Below, in pieces: positions 42,590 to 55,006 of a stretch of 64,000 nucleotides of DNA. The position numbers were made by a program, and so were the translations under genes. Below the pieces are notes generated by a model. That model saw only the letters and a list, made by a program, of their open reading frames with translations, had not been told where the DNA came from and made no database searches. The stretch comes from Pascua guehoae (Eukaryota; Basidiomycota; Tremellomycetes; Trichosporonales; Trichosporonaceae), in assembly GCA_001600415.1 (NCBI GenBank), contig BCJX01000006.1, positions 2,098,682 through 2,162,681 of the forward strand. Direction: 5' to 3'. Positions within the stretch are counted from its first letter, which is position 1. Each line of letters begins with the position of its first letter.

Positions 42590-44687
42590 ATGGCTTCCCA
42601 ATCGGGGGTTGAGAGATCCCCCCTTGGGTCCATCGCGACAAACTTAGTCCCAGCCACCGTGACCCCGACCAAACCACTCTATCCCATCTTTCTCCGCAAG
42701 CGATCCGCATCGCGCACCTCCTCTTCACCACAAGGGGCGAGGCACGAGACACGAAACGACAAGTCGTCGCGTTCTGGCGCGCATGAAGGCGGCTCGGAGA
42801 CCACCGCGCAGCACAGCAAACGCCTGCGTACCAGCCACTCGGATGACGCGCTCCCACCATCCACATTCGACACGTCTTCCTCCAGCATTCCCGACTACTT
42901 CTCTCCGACTGTCCCCCACAGGACAATGACGTTTGGCCACGATGTCAAGGCTCTTGCACCTGTGCAGCAGGTCGTCTTGGATCGGCCAAAGCCCAACTTT
43001 TGGAGGAGACAAAGAAAGCGTCTTGGACAACCTTCCTCACATTGTACGTCTATAAACTAACAAGCCGTCCAACACTGACATTGCAGCCCCTCGGCCCATA
43101 GTCGACCCATTCCTTCCATCTCTCGTCACTCGCCACACTCTGGACCCATCATCACCACCATCAACCGTCATGCTGCCTTCCATCCGCGGCCACAACCGAG
43201 ACTTTCACCCTGCGCTCGTCGTCGCGTACAATAGCCGGGCCAAGCTGTTGACATCGAGCGAGGCCCGCGAGATGGGTGAACGACGCCTCCTCGCTGTGGG
43301 TGGAGAAGAAGGGACAGTCAGGATTGTCGATGTGGACCAAACAATCATGGAGGATCAGGCTCAGGCTGGAGGCAACTGGTGGCCAGTGCATCACAACGGA
43401 GTGTTTGACCTCAAGTGGGCCGACAATGACACTCGTCTGGTACGCGCTCCCCTGTACACTTGTAGCTAGTCTGCTGACTCGTGCAGTTGTCTGCGTCTGC
43501 AGACCAGACTATTCGCCTCCACGACATGTCGACAGACTCCCCGCGCTTGCTCACAACACTCACTGGCCACACCTCTACTATCAAGTCGATCACCTTTTTG
43601 GATCCCGGACGATCGGCCAGCGACCACCCTTCCTCGATCATCGCCTCTGGCGGCCGTGATGGCAACATCAACATCTATGACCTCCGCTGTAAGGGCTCAA
43701 AGAACGCGTCAGACGACGACAGTGCTCGCACGTCTCGTCGACGTTCAGCGCGCGTCGCGCTCGCCCGCTCTGCTTCATCCACGACGAGCGAGAGTATCCA
43801 ACCCGTCATGACCCTGCGTCAGCCCCACAATGCTACATCCAGTCGGCGAGCCTCATCCGACCCCGTACGTGCCTGCCTGGTTATCAATGGGCCCCACTGA
43901 CGTATGCTCAGCGCACTGTGTCACGTACTATCACTAGCCTGGTTGCGCTCCAGAGCATGCCTGGGATTCTTGCATCTGGTGGATCATACGACAGGTCAGT
44001 TGTCTTCACCACCTTCTCCCCAACCTGTTACTGATTAGCCTCAGTGTTGTCAAGCTCTGGGACGTTCGCTGCCCCGAGCCGACATCATCTCTGCGTCCAA
44101 AGGCGACGGCGTACGGCGTTCTCCCCGATCCAACCACCACTGGCGTTAATCCCTCCCGTCGCGCCCGCTCTCTCAACGCTCTGTGTGAGCAACCTTCAAC
44201 TGGTGACCTCTTTGCGCTCTGCGGCGACTCTCAAATCCATGTCCTGCGTCCATCGGCTGCCAAGGACGCCAGCATTGATCCTTCAGACGCCATTCTTCCT
44301 CACAAGTTCTATCACCCCGACCTCTTGACCCGCTCCTTCTACATTCGCATGTCCATCTCGTCAGATGGCCGATACCTAGCATGCGGCTCTACCCATGCCG
44401 GAGTAATGCTGTGGGACACTGCCCACGCCGCAACGTCGTCCCGCATAAAGGCATCGCGCCTCCAGGTTCCCAGCTCTGGGGACCACGTGCCCGAGGTCAT
44501 TGCTGTTGACTTTGGCAAGGATATGGTGAGGGATCAGAATTACCCGTCATTCAGACTGCAACTGACAGTCCAGCTTGCTGCATCGTCAGACGACTGTGTA
44601 ACTCGATTGTGGCGCACGGATCAGCAAGTGGCGCGTAATCTCAAGGCGGGTGGTGAGACAGAGTGGAGTGGGCTGGCGATGGAGTGA
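42590..44687 (+). CDS. CDT2: WD40 protein Cdt2/DTL, CRL4 ubiquitin ligase substrate receptor
   Basis: Six exons (42590-43043, 43087-43439, 43487-43864, 43912-43994, 44045-44525, 44574-44687) encode 620 residues. WD-type repeats are visible as LLAVGGEEGTVRIVDVD, FDLKWADNDTRL with LSASADQTIRLHDM, TIKSITFLD with IASGGRDGNINIYDLR, ILASGGSYDRSVVKLWDVR, MSISSDGRYLACGSTHAGVMLWDT and LAASSDDCVTRLW. The order and the GGRDGNINIYDLR repeat match Cdt2/DTL, which brings Cdt1, Spd1-type inhibitors or other PCNA-bound proteins to Cul4-Ddb1 in S phase or after DNA damage. The N-terminal 160 residues are disordered and basic/Ser-rich. The Cdt2 assignment is by family resemblance; another WD40 adaptor is possible. 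Confidence 0.82.
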
Positions 44688-46148
44688 GCTGTGCGTTATG
44701 GGTGGTGAGGGACGACTGGCTGCATCGAGGAGATATCATCCCATGTGCGGGAATTATTGAACAGTTCTGGCGGAACTTTGGTGGTCAAAGGACCGTTCTT
44801 GCGGCGCACGGGCCGTGGGTGGGATGCGAGGTGGAGGAGGCCGTTGTGGGAGTGGTGGATGGAGAGTGGCCCTGTGCCTGGCTGGGGGTGCATGACACTT
44901 TACAGAGCGTTGTAACCAATATTTTAAGCGATGCCATAGAGTGCTCGCGTACGGTGGTGTCGCGTGAGTGGGCAATACCAATCATCAAGAGCGTATTGCC
45001 TGTCGGTTGCCCTCACGCTCGCACTCGGGGGCATTTGTCGTTCTAGGCAGGGCTGGGCCATCTCGTTTACGACGTCGTTTATCCATGGTTTGCATTGCCA
45101 GGGAAAATATCGTCGGTTAATTTATCTTGTCAGCGTGGGTGATGCGTGTGGCCGCAGCCTACCGTAGCCGCCAGGCGCTCGACTGACCGAGGGGTGCTCG
45201 ATTGACTACTGGTGGTGGAACAAACCGCCGGGTCATGCCGCCCCCCGCCCAGACCCGCGGAGGGAGCACGCACCCAGATTGATTTTATTTTTTTTCCTCT
45301 TCGTTTTCTGTTTTCGCCGCTGGCCGCTGGCCGCTGGCCGCTCGAGCGCGTGCTGGGCAGCCGGGCGGCTGGGCCCGTTGAACGCCGCCGCCGCCACGCG
45401 CCGCCGCCGCTTGCCGCTGTGCCGCTGTACCGCTGTACCGCCCCAGCCGCCCGCCGCCGTTGCACCCATCCCTCGGTCCACCGGCCCGTATGCATGCATG
45501 TATGTAGATGCATTTGCATGCATGCATTGCAGTGTAGTGTAGCCGCTTGGCCGCTTGCGACATGCATCTTGGCTGGCGTCCCTCTGGCCTTTGGGGTATT
45601 TGGGGGCCATGCATGTCCTGACTGTTTGCGGCGTGCGGCATTGGTATGTGCATGCTGCATGCTACATCTGGGTCGGCGTCACCATCGTCACCATTCTTCC
45701 ATTTCTCGTGTTCAATTTGTCCCTCGCCCCTTGGCACATCCACCTCCATCATCTCCATCTCCATCTCCATCTCCATCTCTCTCTCTCACATTCAACGCCC
45801 AATCCCTGCCGCTCCTTTGCACTTGCCCACCCCATCACCGAAGCGCCACCGAGCCCCCCCCCCCCGCGATCTGCGCGTCGTCAGACCTGCAGCTTAGAGA
45901 GACGGCATTTCCAAACCCTTGATACCAAACACCCACCACCAGGCTCGGTTACCGACCACGGCCCTCGTGCGCGTACTGTTACCCTTTTGACCACAAGTGG
46001 TCCGAGAGCTACCTACCACCTTCTGTTCTTTATCAGAAGCTACACGTCGCCCTCACCGCGCGCCTTTCTCCCCCTCCCCTTTCCCCTCGTCTTCATTGCC
46101 ACAAGAGCTGTTACGACCAAAGCAGCCCCATCTACTCTGCCATCACCA
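44688..46148. other. Long intergenic region upstream of SPT3
   Basis: Contains ATGCATGC-rich DNA (45490-45530), a (CATCTC)n run (about 45746-45787) and CT-rich leader sequence up to the SPT3 ATG. No gene; long frames on both strands are composition-driven. Confidence 0.5.
45746..45787. repeat. (CATCTC)n hexanucleotide repeat
   Basis: Six to seven CATCTC units followed by (CT)n. Confidence 0.9.
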
Positions 46149-48038
46149 ATGTCTGCGCTCGCCATCCCCTCGCCCGCAAAGCGGTCATTGGGCCTCGCGT
46201 TGCCCGCGATGGGTACACCGACATCAACGACCAACTCGCCCAGCACACCGGCACAAACGGCGCCTCCACCGGCTCGGCAACCGGGCGCTTCTTCGTCCAC
46301 CACACAACCGCCGCCATCACAGAGCCAAAACAATGGTGGGCGGCCAAGCGGGCGTGCCTCGGCGTCTCCTTCGCCCGAACCCGAGGATGATGCGGATGCA
46401 GACGGCGACGAAGAAGACGAAGATGCAACCAAAAAGGCCAAGTCTTCCAAGAAGAAGAAGTCAGGAACGGCACCCGTAGGTCTGAGCGGGCCGGAAGCGT
46501 CGTCGAGCAAGCAGCAAAGCGAGTATCGCTACTCGAACGAAATTGCACAAATGGTACGTTCTTTGTCCAGAAGCGTATACAGCATGCATGCATGCATGCT
46601 ACCGGTTTTACTGGTGCTGACTGGTGCCTACAGATGTTTGTCTTTGGTGAAGTCCAGGACCCACTGCCAGAGACGGTCCGGCTGGTGGAGGACATTGTCC
46701 GGGGCCAAATCATCGAGATTGTGAGTTGGTGGCGACCGACATGCGACGTCCATGCACTGCCCCGCACAGAGCAAGATCTGACGCGTTGAACAGGTGACCC
46801 GTGCCAGATTGCTCACGCATCTGCGCTCATCTCGCTACCTCTCTGCCGAGGATCTCATCTTCCTCATCCGCGACGATCGAGGAAAGGTCAACCGCTTGCG
46901 AACGTATCTCAGCTGGAAGGATGTCAGGAAGAAGGCAAAGGAGGATGAAGAAGGAGGTGACGTCGAGGTGGATGACGCCGGTGAGTATTTTTGCGTTCCT
47001 CGGTCGGCGTGTCGTGTCCCCCCACTCTCCCCTCGGGGACTCCACACGACGCGACGTCTCCACTCCACCGCCCACCCCACACACTCCATCGCACACTCCA
47101 CTCGATGATCGAAGTGACACTCACACATCCTCGCAGACAAGAATGTCATCAAGGGCCGCAAGCCGATTGTAAAGTTGTCGTGGGAGCTCCTCACGCCCTT
47201 TTCCGATTTCTTACGGACCCTGCCCTCTCAGCAAAATCGCACAGAGGACGACGACGATGAAGACGAGGACGAACTCCAAGCGCACCAGGACAGCATGCAG
47301 CGTCTTCGGGTACGTCACTGCTTTTCACTCCATTCTGCCTGCCCTAACACAACCGCAGGATGCCGATGAGATTACAAAGAAGATGACAAAGGACGAGTAC
47401 GTCCACTACTCTGATTGCCGACAAGCGTCGTTTACGTATCGTAAAGGTGAGTATTGATCGGTGTGCACTCTCTGGTCATGTCTCTTGGCATGGCCTGTGT
47501 GATCTATGGTGCTGACAACGCCACAGCGCGTCGGTTCCGAGACTTTATCAACTTTGGTGCCTACCTGGACGTCAAGCCCAACGACGACATTGTCGACATC
47601 TTGGGCTTCCTCGCTTTTGAGATGGTCCGCTCTCTGTGTGTCACTGCTCTCGAAGTTCGGGAGCAGTTGCAACAATCTGCGCCAGCTGCCCCAACCCAAA
47701 GGGGTGGTCCAACAACATCGCCACTCAAGCGCAAGACGACCGTTATCGATGCGTCGCCGGCCAAGCGCATTCGAACCGACCTGGAAGAATCATCTACCAG
47801 CCATGGTTCTGCAGGAGAGAGCAGTACGACTACGGCTCCTCGCCGGTTCGGACAGCCTACGCCAACCACACAACCGCGCTCGCTCTTTGCCCCTCCTCCA
47901 AGCGCGAGGCAGCCTCTGTTGCCAAGTCATGTTCTCGAGGCGTTTGCGCAGATCCAGCGCAACCAGACATCGAGTCGCATCAGTGGAATGCGCAACTGGC
48001 GCGGAGGACTGCCGCGGGGCCGTGTCGCTCTCGTCTAA
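46149..48038 (+). CDS. SPT3: SAGA complex subunit Spt3 (histone-fold, TBP-interacting)
   Basis: Six exons: 46149-46553, 46634-46720, 46794-46980, 47137-47309, 47359-47446 and 47527-48038, giving 483 residues. Spt3 presents TBP to core promoters within SAGA. The TFIID-18/Spt3 histone fold starts at [20 protein letters not shown] and runs through [21 protein letters not shown] and [34 protein letters not shown] and the second half, [20 protein letters not shown] to [14 protein letters not shown], are the second histone-fold region typical of Spt3. An acidic/basic N-terminal extension of 120 residues ([24 protein letters not shown]) and a Ser/Pro-rich C-tail are additions. It converges with PRE10, the stops being 124 bases apart. 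Confidence 0.95.
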
Positions 48039-48162
48039 GCGAGCTAGCGAGCTTTTTCTGCAGCCACGCTGCACAATAGAGTTTCCGTCGTACCGTTGTT
48101 GTATGCACATGCATGTGTCTCGTCTTGTATACAAGGGGGGGGTTTTGTGGTTCCCGCCCGAA

Positions 48163-49113
48163 TCAGTCCTCTTCCATGCCTTCCTCGAGCGCCGCCTTGG
48201 CCGCTGCCTCTGCCTCGTTGAGAAGATCGGTGGGCACGTGAAGGTGCTTGCCGCCAGTCTCGGGGCCGACCCACGTCATCTCGAGCTCAAAGTCCTTGTC
48301 CTCGTTGTCGCTGTGGACGAGGTAGATGCTGTACCGTTAGCATTGCTGGGAGCTTTGGAGAAGACTCACATTCGCGCAACCTCCTTGACGGCCTCACGGC
48401 ACGTGATGACTGGCTCGCCGTCGGCCTCCTTTGCGACAATCTTCTCGAGCTCAGTCTTGGCAAGAGCCCTGCCCTTGCCAATGGCGCACGCGCGGTACCC
48501 ATAGTAGACGCCAGAGGGCTCGACGCAGAAGAGACGAGGTCCAGTCTTGTCGACACCACCGACCAGACTTGAGACGCCAAAGGGACGGACCGAACCGTAG
48601 CACGTGTACGCCTGAACGTATCCCGACAGACGATCAGAGAGAATCTGTACCGTGCGTCAGTAGAGTGAGCGTGTGTGGTTGAGGACGCTGGGGAGGCCAA
48701 GGCCAAGCCCACAACACAGCAAGGACGAACCTGAACAGTCGCAGGAGCGTTGTAGGTATCACGGAAGTTGTACGCCTCGTCCCTCAGCCGGCTCCCAATG
48801 TTCCTGCCGTCTGCGAGAAGGCCGGCAGTCGCGAGGCCAACGTGCTCGTCCACAGACTGTATGCGGCGGTTTGCGCCCTTGACCAAGAGCTTGGAGTGTA
48901 GGAGACGCTCGACACCGAGGACAACACCGTCAGAGCAACGGATACCGACGGCAACGCTGGGCTGAGTTAGAGACCGGGCGCGCAACGCAGCAGCCGCACT
49001 GTTACTTACCCGGCAGCATCAACGGCCTTGCCTGCGTACTCGACCTGGAAGAGACGGCCGTCGGGAGAGTAGGTCGAGACCGAGAGGTCGTAACCGGTGC
49101 CGATTGACGACAT
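48163..49113 (-). CDS. PRE10: 20S proteasome alpha subunit, PSMA3/Pre10 type
   Basis: Exons 49010-49113, 48731-48956, 48370-48644 and 48163-48328 give 256 residues. The start [19 protein letters not shown] with [13 protein letters not shown] is the alpha-ring signature and the [10 protein letters not shown] opening is specific to PSMA3/Pre10. [50 protein letters not shown] and EVARIIYLVH follow. The C-terminus is acidic ([11 protein letters not shown]), as usual for this subunit. It builds the gate ring of the proteasome and has no proteolytic site of its own. Confidence 0.96.
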
Positions 49114-49759
49114 TGTTGGTGTTGGTGTTTCTCAGCCGGCTGCAATCGGGGCTCGAGCTCTGCGGCGCGCGTGGGTGGTGAGGAACGGGGGGGATGCACG
49201 AAGAGACGCTAAGTGCTGGGCGCGGGGTCGGTGAGATGTGTTGGACAGTTCAAGTATAGTAGTGTTGTGAGACGAGGGATGAGTTGGACGACGGTGACGA
49301 TGTCATGGACGACAACGAGCAAGCGCCAACAGGCAGCCAGCGGCCAGCGGGTGGAGGCAACGAGGGCTCGCGACGCGCGGCGTCACACACACGCACACAC
49401 GCACTACTTGCATCTACCACTCACCAGCCGCCACACCGGCGACCAAGAGCTAATCCCGCCATATCACCGCATCAGACCACGTGGCAAAGACACCGTCCCT
49501 GACGTCTTCTTGGGCAACCACGGGCTGGCTGGCTGGCTGCAGCTGGCTGGGTGCAGGCATGCCAGGCTGGGTGCTGGGTGCATGGTGGGGTGGGTGGTGG
49601 TGGTTGACCACTCGCAGCTCGAGCGATTCAGTCCATCCAGCCCAGACCGCCCTCGCTCGCTCCCCTCCACCCCGACTCGCAGACAACCGTCACCTCGCTC
49701 GTCTCCCTCCAACCCCACTCCTCGTCTCCACTCTACGCACTCTCCCCTTCGTCCCCGCC
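49114..49759. promoter_or_regulatory. Divergent region between PRE10 and NDUFS5
   Basis: 646 bases between divergent start codons, including CACACACGCAC and GGCTGGCT repeats. It must hold both promoters. A proteasome-associated control element was not found by eye. Confidence 0.4.
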
Positions 49760-50771
49760 ATGGCTGTGAGTGCCCTGCCAACGCTAACCCACGTCCCAAA
49801 CCACCAGCTGACACCGCAGCCTGTATTTGGTTACTCGGGTGGTGAGCATCCCGCCCTCGCGCGAAACCTCGGACAACGCGCGCACAATTCGGTCACAGCA
49901 ACACCACGGCATTTCGCATGACGGGACACTAACATGTACCAGGCCGTACCCGTTGCTTCGTCTTCTGGCAGGAGTTTAGCAAGGTTGGTGTCCTTCCTCA
50001 CCCCCGGCCCAGCGTTCGCGTTTCCAACTCGAGTTGCGGAAGACTCGAGTCCCAAACTTCGCCGGGACTGTTATCCTTGCTGCGATCAACGCTCGCGCGA
50101 GCAAAGAGGATCCCACGTGGGGTACATTGAACGCAATGAGGAGGAGAAGCATGAGACGGAGGGGAGCTGGGACATGGGGACGGCCAGCCAGGAGGTGGAC
50201 AGGCGTGAAGCGGACAGGCGTGAAGCGGACAGGCGTGAAGCGAACAGGCGTGAAGCGGACAGGCGTGAAGCGGACAGGCGGTGGAGAGTTGAACAGGCGG
50301 ATACCGTGGGTCATGACGGTATACGAGGGCGGCCGAGGGCCTAGCTACAGAATACAGCAGAGGAGGGAAGACGTCCCAAGGGATGCCGATGAAGGCCGCG
50401 ATGAGGAGAAGAGGTCCGCAGGGAGGTTACTGGGCCGCACAGTGTGGACAACATTGGAACCAGGGCCGTCACTCTCAACCTTTGTCCCCTCAATGCTGAC
50501 ACCGCAGTGCTACGCGAGCGCCGACACACCGAACGAGTGCTTGAACGCGAAGGAGGACTACCTCGAGTGCCTTCACCACACGAAGGAGGTCAGTATCTAC
50601 CCGCGGGATGACGCGACCGTGTTGCTGGGGCTGACCATCTCCCAGATTGCCCGCGCAAAGGAGATCAAGGCGCACTTTGTCCAGACTGCGTCTCGAGAGG
50701 GCGCCGACGCCCGGAAAGCCGCCGAGAAGGCTGCCACTGGCGTCATTGTCAACCTTGGCCTCGTCCAGTAG
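49760..50771 (+). CDS. NDUFS5: NADH dehydrogenase (complex I) subunit NDUFS5, twin CX9C protein
   Basis: Five short exons (49760-49765, 49820-49841, 49943-49983, 50508-50588, 50646-50771) encode 91 residues. Exon 1 is only ATG GCT and exon 2 is 22 bases. The joined protein shows twin CX9C motifs, CFVFWQEFSKC and CLNAKEDYLEC, which are oxidised by Mia40 in the intermembrane space. CYASADTPNECL and ARAKEIKAHF match the complex I accessory subunit. Intron 3 is 524 bases and carries a 15-bp tandem repeat (listed separately), odd beside the 35-100 base introns around it. Confidence 0.93.
50198..50281. repeat. 15-bp tandem repeat (GACAGGCGTGAAGCG)n in NDUFS5 intron 3
   Basis: Five to six near-perfect units, one with AACAGG. 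The period is divisible by 3, so a long frame stays open through the intron without being coding. Confidence 0.9.
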
Positions 50772-52351
50772 ACGTGCACAGCATGCGACGTAGCCAGGTG
50801 CGAGTGCGCTGCGCATAAATGGCACGCCGCAATAGACGTGGGGCGACCGCAGTGCATTGTATGAACGGATTGCAGCCACGACTAGGATTGCACCCCCGCA
50901 ACTAACCCATGCTGAAGTGGGTGCATGCTTATCAGCTGCTGAAGTGGGCTGTTTGAGTGTCGCGCCGCTGCGGCTATCGCCGGGATATCCCCTCGGCTTG
51001 CGTCTTGGCATCGTTGCGCGGGCGAGAAATGGCACGGCGCGTCTGGTCGCCGTTGATGCTACCAAGGCTACTGTAGTTTGACAAACTAAGGGGATTGTTT
51101 CTGTTGGTTTGCCACTGACCACTCGGACATGCAGATTGCCCACTTGACACATTTTGAGTCGTCGAGACAGATGGTGCACACTCACTCCACCACTTCTTCC
51201 CGGTCTCCCGTTGGTCTTCTTCGCAAGGCGCGTTGATCGATCCAAGATCGGTCCACGGCCTTGGCGTGAAAGAACCAGATCGCGCGCGCGGTGGAGCGGT
51301 CGAGAGCACGGAGGAACAAGGGTTTGGGAGAGACATGAGTGGCGAGAAGGAGAGCATGGCACCTGATGATGTGGACAGATGTGGCGTCTATCGGGTCCGA
51401 CTCGTGTTCAGAACGATCGCACCTCCCATGAGATGCAAGCTCTGCCGAGTACTTCCGCGTGATGGTCTAGTAGTGCCCATCCACCTTGTTGTAAAACTGC
51501 AGGCATCGAGGGGACGTGAACAGACGTTTTGACGGAGGAAAAGAATCATGATGCCGAATGGTTCGCCTAACTGACAGAGAAGTTTGCCCGGAAACGCCGG
51601 AGCCCTCTGTCAGGGGCTTACGGTGGTCCAAGTGGCACTGTCGCAATAGCCACCGCCAACGATGGGATAAAGTGCGGCGCAACCGCGGATCGACCTTGGG
51701 TGGGTGGTGGCTATAACGGGCCGTGCGTACCCTGGGTGCGACAAGGCGGTGCTCGCTGCTGTTCTTGGCAGCTACAAGCGGCGGCCTTTGGGCAGTGACT
51801 AGCCCCCTCGAGCCCCAAATACCCAGAGTTCGCGACCAAAAACAGGCGGCGGGCCATCTACTGCGACCTCTCCCATTTGACAAGCACAGAAACCGGCCGA
51901 CAAAGTGGAGGCCTGCGCGCCTGGTCGGTCACTTGTACAGTGCGAACGGATTCGGACCAGTCGTCCATCTCTATCGGATAAGCAGGTTCCGGATGTACGG
52001 GGGCGGGAACGTTGACTTTGAGACCACGGACCGCGACATGTGGGCTTTGCATTCCTATGGGCGACGCCCCACTGGTTGTGATCGCTGATCTCCGACAGAG
52101 GGGCCAGGCCTGCATCATGAGCATCATCCTGGAACCAAGAGGACGGCGTTCAGTGACAGGCGGAGCGCTGCCATCCATGACCACTTTAAAAACCCCAGCA
52201 ACTCCAGCTGTATCACCTTTTTACTCAACCCCCAACCCTCCCCAACCACACACCTCACCCACACCCACACACCCCCATACCCATCCGTTCCATGGCCTTT
52301 ACATTCTCTTTCCGGTTTGAATCCTGATCTCCAACGACCCTACTCTCCGAA
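50772..52351. other. Intergenic stretch without a supportable gene
   Basis: A repeated GCTGAAGTGGG motif lies at 50911 and 50939. CA/CCCAC-rich leader DNA at 52220-52300 precedes the transporter ATG. No tRNA or coding frame holds up. Confidence 0.5.
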
Positions 52352-54229
52352 ATGACTCCCACATTCTTTACCAAGCTCCGCACCCGGGCTAGATCGTTCC
52401 GGCATCGACTGCCTCGCCCGACTTTGATCGGCCGCGCCTTTATCCTCATCACAAGCGTCCTCGCTGCCACCGCCATTTGCTGGACTGCAGGTGGTATCAC
52501 GCTCGGCCACTCCGACGGTCTCATCGGCATCGCTCTCCTTGCCTGGGTGGGTGGGCTTCTAGGCTTCTATGCGCACGGGCATTTGCAGCGCCGCACACGC
52601 ACCCTGCGTAAAAAAAAAAAACACCCCCCCTCTTCAAAGCCGCTGACGCTCTAGACACTCGGTCTCCGTCACGGCCTTGATGCGGACCACATTGCCGCCA
52701 TCGACAATGCCACTCGTCACATGGTCAGCATGGGCCGTCTCCCCATGACCTGTGGCCTCTTCTTCTCCCTCGGACATTCCACCATTGTTGTTGCCGTCAA
52801 CATTGCCATTGCCGTCAGGTACGTCGGACACTATCTGATAGACCTCGGAGCCCGATATCTGATAAAACCAGCGTCGACGTCTATGACGCTATGGGCGATG
52901 CCGGTTCCATTGGTAGTATTGTCGGTCGTTCAGTGTCATCGGGCTTCCTGTTCCTCGTTGCCGTTGTCAACACGTACTTTTTGACGACCGCCCTCATTGA
53001 CCGGCGCCGGAGGAAGCAGCGTGAGGCCGCCGGCCTTCCACCTGATCCGACCGACGAAGAAAACGATGGCAAAATCAAGGGTGCTGGCTGCATGGTCCGC
53101 ATCTTTGCCCCCATCTTGCGCGCCATTGATCAGCCGTGGAAGCTCTATCCTGTCGGCATCCTCTTTGGCTTTGTAAGTGGAGACGCCGCCTACAGACTTT
53201 CTCACCCGCCAGGGCTTCGATACTGCCTCTTCTATTATGCTCCTCTCTCTCACCGCCCTCGCTACCAAGAACAACGACGGCTCATCCAACAGTAGTAGCA
53301 AGGTCGTCGTTCTCTCGGTGAGTCCTGCACGCACTGTAAAACTGCCCATCGCTAACTTCAGTTCATTGTCAGTACTCTTGATAAGCGCGGTTATAACTCC
53401 CTCTCACCTCCAGTTCACCACGGGTATGTGTCTGGTCGACACACTCGACTCGGTCCTCATGCTCTACACATACGCCCAGCCCGATCTCCGCTCCGGCCCC
53501 GACCACAAATACCATCTCTTCCTCGCTCCCTACAAGTCTAAAAAGGCTCTTCCTCCTCTTACTCCTCCAACCCAAGACGCCGCCCTCGAACGCCGCGACA
53601 GCAGCAGTACTTCCTCGGCAAACGAGAAGAACGTCAGCATGTCCGCAAATGAGAAAAAGGCGGGCACCGCTGGAAACGACGCGACGGTCACCATCTCTGG
53701 ACCTGGAAAGGCAGACAGCATCAGTGCCGACGAGCAGGAGCGCCAAGATATCGCAGACCGCATCGTAAAGACAAAGGCAGCGACCATGAACTCGCTCTCC
53801 ATTTCGCTCACTCTGCTCTCGATCGCTGTTGCCCTTGCGTACGTCGTCTGGCCTGTTCCCCAGCTCACACCAGAATCTCCATCATTCAGGCAATGGGTCT
53901 CATCGGCGAGCGTTGTTCCCAGTGTGTTCGCGCCGCCGAGGCCGAAGATGGCGGAGGCCTCGCGGGTGCCTGGTGGCGTGCTTGGGCACAGGTATGTTTT
54001 GCCCATGTGGTCTCGGCTGACAAAGCAGGCCAACGAAGCTGGCGGTTACATTGGTGCTGCCATCGTCGGTAGCTTTGCCTTTATCCTCATTACCTACCAT
54101 CTCATCCGCTACGGCATTCGGAGGTACAAGCGCAGCAAGGCCGCCAAGGCTGCTGCCCAGGAGCAGTCCGAGGCCCAAGACGAAAAGACCTCTGAACCAG
54201 AAGCTCCACGAGTTACCCTGTCGGTGTAG
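52352..54229 (+). CDS. NIC1: NiCoT-family nickel/cobalt transporter (Nic1-like)
   Basis: Exons 52352-52546, 52655-52818, 52872-53172, 53213-53317, a possible 6-base exon 53362-53367, 53414-53838, 53874-53991 and 54029-54229 give 504 residues. The NiCoT signature is present: LRHGLDADHIAAIDNATR, with the metal-recognition H-x4-D-H arrangement in helix II. SLGHSTIVVAVN, LFGFGFDTASSI and FTTGMCLVDTLDSVLMLY are the other conserved blocks. The family takes up Ni2+ or Co2+ at high affinity; fungal Nic1 feeds nickel to urease. Eight membrane helices are expected. A cytosolic loop of about 100 residues rich in Ser, Glu and Lys lies between helices VI and VII. Intron 1 contains poly-A and poly-C runs. 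Confidence 0.92.
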
Positions 54230-55006
54230 AGCGCTTGAAGAATGCTGTACCCCCTTGTATAGAAAGATTAGATGGACAGTTTTGACTCGCGCCCCTTATG
54301 CCTGTGTATAGTCAGATCGCTCTGCTAGTGGTGGCCTCTCTTGCCGTGTTGCAGCGGGCCACATTGCAGCGAATCATGCGGGTTGGTTGATCCGTTCTGG
54401 TGCATACAGGGGCGATAAAACACATTCATCTCCAACTGAAGAGAGCAGGGTTATGCTTTTGCCACCAATCAACCCACTGCATCGATCACGACTGTACGAT
54501 ATTGCACATGAAAGGACGCTCTTCCAGCGGCCATTTCAACAGAACCATGTTAGGGCCTTGCCACAGCCGCCCACAAGGCATGGCCGCTCTAGACCCAGTC
54601 GGGTTTATTAGGACTATGCGGGCCCTTAGGCCTCGCCTCGGCAGGCGATGCCGACAGAGTCTGGGAACTGCGACTTTGCCGAAGTCGATCAACAAGGCTG
54701 AAGGGATGCGAGAACGCACGGTCCTCTTGCTTGTTCTCTTGTCCCCAGGGCGGGCATCCATCCAAGTCCAAAAAAGCTACAAAACACAGAGGTGCCAAGT
54801 GCCACCAACGATCCATGCAATGCAGTCCACGTGGGTGATAGGAAATTGGGTGAGAATGACGTGTTGCACGACTACAAAGCCAATGCTCGGTGGAGGTGGT
54901 TCAGGCCGCCAGCCAGCAAAACAGACCATGGTGCCAGCGTCGTTACCGTACATGCACAACATCATCCTCTTTGGTGACACGAGACCGCAAATCAAAGCCA
55001 TCGACA
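54230..55006. other. Intergenic stretch, no gene seen
   Basis: Between the NIC1 stop and the NAT9 start. No supported frame, no clear repeat. Confidence 0.5.

Noticed and set aside
45212..45922. Open frames upstream of SPT3
   Set aside because: They are composed of Ala/Arg/Pro repeats from GCCGCC runs and CT repeats, with no protein-like segment.
50872..50960. tRNA on the minus strand around GGGGTGCAATCC
   Set aside because: The apparent B box has no matching T stem, the anticodon loop would be 8 bases, and no acceptor stem closes.
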